Notes under the pieces: generated by a model | The model's input: the letters and a program-made list of their open reading frames with translations, nothing else | What the model was told of the DNA's origin: nothing | Database searches by the model: none | Program-made: the position numbers and the translations under genes | Origin: Hymenobacter sp. | GTDB lineage: Bacteria; Bacteroidota; Bacteroidia; Cytophagales; Hymenobacteraceae | DNA: 25,126 nt | NCBI GenBank assembly: GCA_025362615.1 | Contig: JANYFQ010000286.1 | Coordinates: forward strand, 1-25,126 | Direction of reading: 5' to 3' | Shown: positions 22,103-25,126 of the stretch, in pieces | Layout: each line of letters begins with the position of its first letter | Position numbering within the stretch: the first letter of the stretch is position 1

Positions 22103-23572
22103 CTATTTTATATTGACAATCCATTCGCGCATGGCTTCTTGCGCGGCGGGCGAAAAAGTAGGCTTCATCTCGCCGTTGAGCATTACCCATTCGGCTTTGG
22201 GAGGTTGGAAAAGATGGTTGACTCCGACAATGTGCTTGACGATGACGTTGTGATTGACACTTTTCAACTCGTTGTAAACGAGGTCGAGGTGCTGGGCGGC
22301 GGGCGTTTCGGTGTCGAGGGCACCAGCCATGAGCAGCACCGGGCAGGCCACTTGGTCGAGCGTGGCAATGGGGTCGAAATTAAGAAAGTAGCGCTTGGCA
22401 GGCGACAAAAACGCGGCGGCGGCGCTACGGGCGGCGGCGGGGTCAAGGGCATCGTCGTCTTGGCGCATCATATTGGCCACGATGGCCGATGCCTGCTGCG
22501 GCGTACTCTGCCGGATGATGTCGTACATCGTGCGCTGCCGGTCGTAGCGGGCGGCCGTGGTGGCGGGGTCGGTGTTTTTGGCTTTTAGCGCGTCGGCGTA
22601 TTGGTGCAGCAGCGTTTGCTGCCCGGGCAGGCCGTAGGGGGCCAGTGCCACCACAAAAGCCGGCGGCAGGGCTTGGCCCGCCGTGAGCAAGGCCACGTTG
22701 GCCCCTTCGCCGTGGCCCACCACCCCGATGCGGTTGATTTTGATTTCGAGCCGGGTTCGCAAAAAATTCAGGGCGGCGTGTACGTCAGTCGTGCGCTGGG
22801 CCAGGGTGCCGGCCTGGGGCTGGCCGTCGGGCTGGCGGCCCGCGCCGGGGTCATCGAAGCGCAGCACGGCCACGCCGCGGCGGGTGAGGTAGTCGGCAAT
22901 GGCCCCCAGCAGGGGGTAGTTGTCCACGGTTCCGTTGCGGTTTTGAGGGCCGGCATCGGCCACCAGCACCACGCCCGGAAACGGCCCCGGCCCGGCCGGC
23001 ACCGAAAACGTGCCGTTCAACGTGAGGCGCGAACTCGGGTTGCTAAACACCACCTCTTCCTCGCGGTAAGGCGGGGTGAGGCGGCCAGCGCCCGTTACGA
23101 TGCTGGGCATGGGCGAGTGGCGCAGCCGCATGGGCGTTTGCACCCCGGCCCGCGTCCAGGCACCCGTCAGTTGGGTCGAGTCGGCCTGGTAGCGTGCCCG
23201 GTAGCGACTTTCGATTTCGGGCATATTGAAGAGCACCGAATCGCCCCGGACCGTTACTTCGGTGGCCAGGCGGCTCACGCGCTGGGCTGGCACGTCGAGC
23301 GCCGCAAAATAAGCCCCGCCGGCCAGCGGCACGATGCTGATGGTGAGGTCAAGTTTGCCGCCCAACACTTTCAGGACCCCCTTCCAAAGGCCGCTCAGCG
23401 GGAGGCGGGCCGTATCGGCCGGGGGGGTGGGCAGGCCAGTACGGTCGACCCCGGAAGAAAGCGGAGGCGTTGGGGTTGCGGCCGATGCAGCGAACAGCCC
23501 TGAGGACCCCGGCGCAGCCCCGATTGAAAAAAAAAGTACTAGGGCGCAGGTCCCGGACATTAACTTTACCAT
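22103..23572 (-). CDS. Exported alpha/beta-hydrolase-fold protein lacking the nucleophilic Ser
   Basis: A 489-residue exported protein of the alpha/beta-hydrolase superfamily. The start chosen (MVKLMSGTCALVLFFSIGAA) gives a signal peptide; the ATG at 23599 sits at the expected transcription start and is less likely. Residues about 55-165 form an N-terminal beta domain often found in this two-domain family. The hydrolase domain follows: GPFPGVVLVADAGPQNRNG, YLTRRGVAVLRFDDPGAG, then the elbow IGVVGHGEGANVAL. The elbow should read G-x-S-x-G, but the central residue is Gly288 (GGC). The acid (Asp in LLMAGALDTETP) and His (VGVNHLF) are kept. The oxyanion region DDRGxG is also altered to DDPGAG. 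Either the protein is a non-catalytic member, or the nucleophile is elsewhere. Convergent with paralog 1, divergent from paralog 2. A run of nine Ts lies in the signal-peptide codons. Confidence 0.85.
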   Translation of the reverse strand: MVKLMSGTCALVLFFSIGAAPGSSGLFAASAATPTPPLSSGVDRTGLPTPPADTARLPLSGLWKGVLKVLGGKLDLTISIVPLAGGAYFAALDVPAQRVSRLATEVTVRGDSVLFNMPEIESRYRARYQADSTQLTGAWTRAGVQTPMRLRHSPMPSIVTGAGRLTPPYREEEVVFSNPSSRLTLNGTFSVPAGPGPFPGVVLVADAGPQNRNGTVDNYPLLGAIADYLTRRGVAVLRFDDPGAGRQPDGQPQAGTLAQRTTDVHAALNFLRTRLEIKINRIGVVGHGEGANVALLTAGQALPPAFVVALAPYGLPGQQTLLHQYADALKAKNTDPATTAARYDRQRTMYDIIRQSTPQQASAIVANMMRQDDDALDPAAARSAAAAFLSPAKRYFLNFDPIATLDQVACPVLLMAGALDTETPAAQHLDLVYNELKSVNHNVIVKHIVGVNHLFQPPKAEWVMLNGEMKPTFSPAAQEAMREWIVNIK

Positions 23573-23606
23573 TGTAATCTTAAAAAACCCGCCCGGCATT
23601 TTAGGG

Positions 23607-23614
23607 GCAAGTTA
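23607..23614 (-). promoter_or_regulatory. Candidate -7 element TAACTTGC for the hydrolase gene
   Basis: TAACTTGC on the minus strand matches TAnnTTTG in all but two positions and is 34 bp before the ATG at 23572. It would place transcription start near 23600, which favours that start over the ATG at 23599. Confidence 0.35.
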
Positions 23615-24063
23615 GCGGCTGGCATCTAAACGCGGCCGTCGCTTAGCGCCGGGTTGCACATTGGCCTGGGTGCCAGCTTCTGGCCGCTGGGCAAATAATC
23701 AGACGCAATCTTGGATTAATTATGCGATTTGATTTTGGCCCGAAACTTGGTAAATGCCACCCAACTGAACCGTGGGGAACTTATTTGACGATTAGTCAAA
23801 CCTACGAATCACCGCGCTTGCATTGACTGTTAATATGCACCCCGACGGGAATCGTTGATTTGTTTGTTGGTTGAATGATAAAAGAAAATTGTCACCGCTG
23901 GGCCAATCCTGTGCTTTTTAACTTTGACCAAGCACCGCAGCCCAGCAACCTGGGGTGAAGCAGGGTCGGGTTTTCATGCGAAGAAACCGAATAGTTTTTG
24001 CGTTGCTTTGCATATTTGTTGCATATTTTTTCGGACTATCCACTTCGGTGGTCCATAACCTTG
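23615..24063. other. Long divergent intergenic region, no gene seen
   Basis: About 450 bp with lower GC than the surroundings and no credible frame. It holds a TTTGAC-GATTA-GTCAAA inverted repeat (23784-23800), an isolated exact -7 match TAACTTTG (23919-23926), a GC-rich potentially folded stretch around 23930-23975 (CCAGCAACCTGG), a direct repeat of TTGCATATTT (24008-24017 and 24019-24028), and a CCAC-TTCG-GTGG stem near 24040-24051. These look regulatory for the genes on either side. Confidence 0.5.
23919..23926 (+). promoter_or_regulatory. Isolated -7 match TAACTTTG
   Basis: An exact TAnnTTTG 178 bp before the paralog 2 start. If used it would give a leader of about 170 nt or a separate short RNA. 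There is no TTG at the right distance, so confidence is low. Confidence 0.3.
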
Positions 24064-24071
24064 TAAATTTG
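24064..24071 (+). promoter_or_regulatory. Promoter -7 element TAAATTTG of paralog 2
   Basis: An exact TAnnTTTG match 32 bp before the chosen ATG at 24104. The GTG start of the longer frame (24071) lies on this element and was rejected for that reason. Confidence 0.6.
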
Positions 24072-24103
24072 TGGGCCACCACCCAATTTCTTGCCCGATA
24101 GCT

Positions 24104-25000
24104 ATGGTTACTCGCCTACTTCTCTGCTTGGTTGTTTTGATGTCGTTGGTTTCGGGCGTTCGCGCCCAGGAGAACCGCATCACCGGCCGCGTGGTGGATG
24201 CCCAAACCAAAGACCCCGTGCCCTTTGCCTCCATTGCCCTGCGCGAGGAGGGCACCGGGGCGCTGACGAACGAATACGGCTATTTTCAGTTGGCGGGCCT
24301 CGAAAAGAGCAACCAGGATTCGCTCTTCGTCATCACGCTGGGCTACGAGCGCCGCGCCATCCTCATCAAGCGCGGGGCCACCGAGGACCTCATCATCGAA
24401 CTTAAAAAGCGTGTCATCGCCCTGGCCGACGTGAAGGTGCAGGCGGGCAAGGTAAAAAACCTGGTGCTGGGGGCGAAGTCGAACACGCCGGGCGAAGGGA
24501 TGATACAGGGCCTGCCGGGGAGTCAGTACGCGTTTTTCGTGAAGAACGACAAACAGAAGAAGCTGGGCAACGTGCGCACGGTGTCGTTTTACATCGGCGA
24601 GAACGGGTTTCCGCGCGAGCCGTTCCGGGTGCGGATTTACAAGGCCGACGGCAACTACAACGCCCCCAACACCGACCTGCTCACCGAGAACGTCGTGGTG
24701 TCGGCCCCCGGCGGCGGGCAGTGGTACACGATTGATATGCTGCCCTACAACATCATCGCCCCCGAAGAAGGCTTTTTCGTGGCGATGGAGTGGATTGTGG
24801 GCGGCGATAAGTTCTACACCACCAACTTCATGGACAACTACACGCCCTACGGCCAGATTATGCGCCCCACGTTCGAATTTAAAGAGTCGCGCACCTGGAG
24901 CTATACCATCGGCAAGGGTTGGAACCTGCTGACGCTGGCCAACGGTTCGGGCCGCCGCTACAACGCCATGATTAAAGCCGAGGTGGATATGATAAAATAA
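24104..25000 (+). CDS. Secreted CarboxypepD_reg-like protein, paralog 2
   Basis: A 298-residue exported protein, sister of the gene at 21100. The signal peptide MVTRLLLCLVVLMSLVSGVRAQ is followed by a CarboxypepD_reg-like beta-sandwich (ITGRVVDAQTKDPVPFASIA, GALTNEYGYFQL, FVITLGYERR, LIIELKKRVIALADVKV). From NTPGEG to the C terminus it aligns without gaps to paralog 1 with about 22 differences in 172 positions by my count, while the preceding mature part is only about half identical. The C-terminal domain has no name I recognise; the many Tyr, Asn and Gly turns suggest a beta-sandwich that could bind ligands or partners. No transmembrane segment or sorting domain follows, so periplasmic or outer-membrane-associated placement is inferred. 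It is probably monocistronic, with a terminator after it. Confidence 0.83.
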   Translation: MVTRLLLCLVVLMSLVSGVRAQENRITGRVVDAQTKDPVPFASIALREEGTGALTNEYGYFQLAGLEKSNQDSLFVITLGYERRAILIKRGATEDLIIELKKRVIALADVKVQAGKVKNLVLGAKSNTPGEGMIQGLPGSQYAFFVKNDKQKKLGNVRTVSFYIGENGFPREPFRVRIYKADGNYNAPNTDLLTENVVVSAPGGGQWYTIDMLPYNIIAPEEGFFVAMEWIVGGDKFYTTNFMDNYTPYGQIMRPTFEFKESRTWSYTIGKGWNLLTLANGSGRRYNAMIKAEVDMIK

Positions 25001-25047
25001 GGCTTGAGGGTTGGCGACAGCTTTTCCTTTGACTTTAAGCCGGATAG

Positions 25048-25086
25048 AAAAGGAGGGTGGCCTTGTTGTGGCTACGCTCCTTTTTT
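25048..25086. terminator. Terminator hairpin after paralog 2
   Basis: AAAAGGAG (25048-25055) pairs with CTCCTTTT (25077-25084), with further GTGGCC/GGCTAC pairing inside, followed by a T-run on the plus strand. The last 40 bases of the window hold nothing I can assign. Confidence 0.7.
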
Positions 25087-25126
25087 CGTTGAAGCTGTGT
25101 AGGAAGTCGGCGTTGGTGCGGGCGGG

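Noticed and set aside
23926..23980. S-box (SAM-I) riboswitch suggested by CCCAGCAACCTGG followed by AAGCAGGGT
   Set aside because: The AGGGA core and the closing P1 stem are not visible, and the downstream gene has no link to methionine metabolism.
23974..24255. 93-codon minus-strand frame overlapping the start of paralog 2
   Set aside because: It covers the paralog promoter and signal-peptide codons antisense and has no protein-like pattern.

Overview
The window comes from a GC-rich member of the Bacteroidota, most probably a Hymenobacter-like bacterium (Cytophagales). Three things point there: several secreted proteins end in type IX secretion (T9SS) sorting domains of both type A and type B; promoter candidates follow the Bacteroidota -7 pattern TAnnTTTG; and the gene set (HxlR regulator, Uma2 nuclease, head-GIN protein, FeoA/FeoB, CarboxypepD_reg-like proteins) is typical of the group. 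I saw no tRNA, rRNA, CRISPR array, transposase or phage gene. The assignment is by inference; no search was run.

Layout. 1-1644 is the 3' part of an M13 (neprilysin-like) metallopeptidase gene, convergent with an NAD(P)-binding NmrA-like gene (1676-2569). That gene is divergent from an HxlR-type regulator (2794-3171), and their shared intergenic region holds a strong palindrome and two tandem half-palindromic boxes. A rightward run follows: an OprB-like outer-membrane porin (3294-4703), a Uma2-family nuclease (4757-5371), a head-GIN surface protein (5523-6248), a FabH-type ketoacyl synthase (6349-7305) and, overlapping it by ATGA, the ribosome-rescue hydrolase arfB (7302-7703). A textbook bidirectional terminator separates these from leftward genes.

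7805-16857 is mostly leftward and secretory: a T9SS type A cargo gene, an orphan T9SS sorting-domain fragment, a truncated htpG on the opposite strand, a small secreted repeat protein, then three consecutive large T9SS cargo genes (A, B, A in coordinate order), with hairpins between or just after them. The T9SS fragment and the htpG fragment abut head to head, so that each lacks its 5' part. One deletion through a divergent promoter region would explain this.

16952-20895 holds a zinc-ribbon/SAM methyltransferase, a 65-residue basic protein of unknown function, and the ferrous-iron uptake pair feoB/feoA read leftward from a near-ideal TACCTTTG promoter. Between feoB and the small gene lies a very long near-perfect palindrome.

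20896-25126 contains two paralogous secreted CarboxypepD_reg-like proteins (21100-22005 and 24104-25000) flanking a leftward alpha/beta-hydrolase-like protein (22103-23572). The paralogs are diverged at the N terminus but nearly identical over the C-terminal two thirds, suggesting recent gene conversion. The hydrolase has Gly where the nucleophilic Ser should be. Two secreted-protein genes carry 9-base homopolymers inside their signal-peptide codons. No single gene cluster here is clearly a new defence or metabolic system; the best leads are the double truncation, the mosaic paralogs with the pseudoenzyme between them, the homopolymer tracts, and families of intergenic palindromes.
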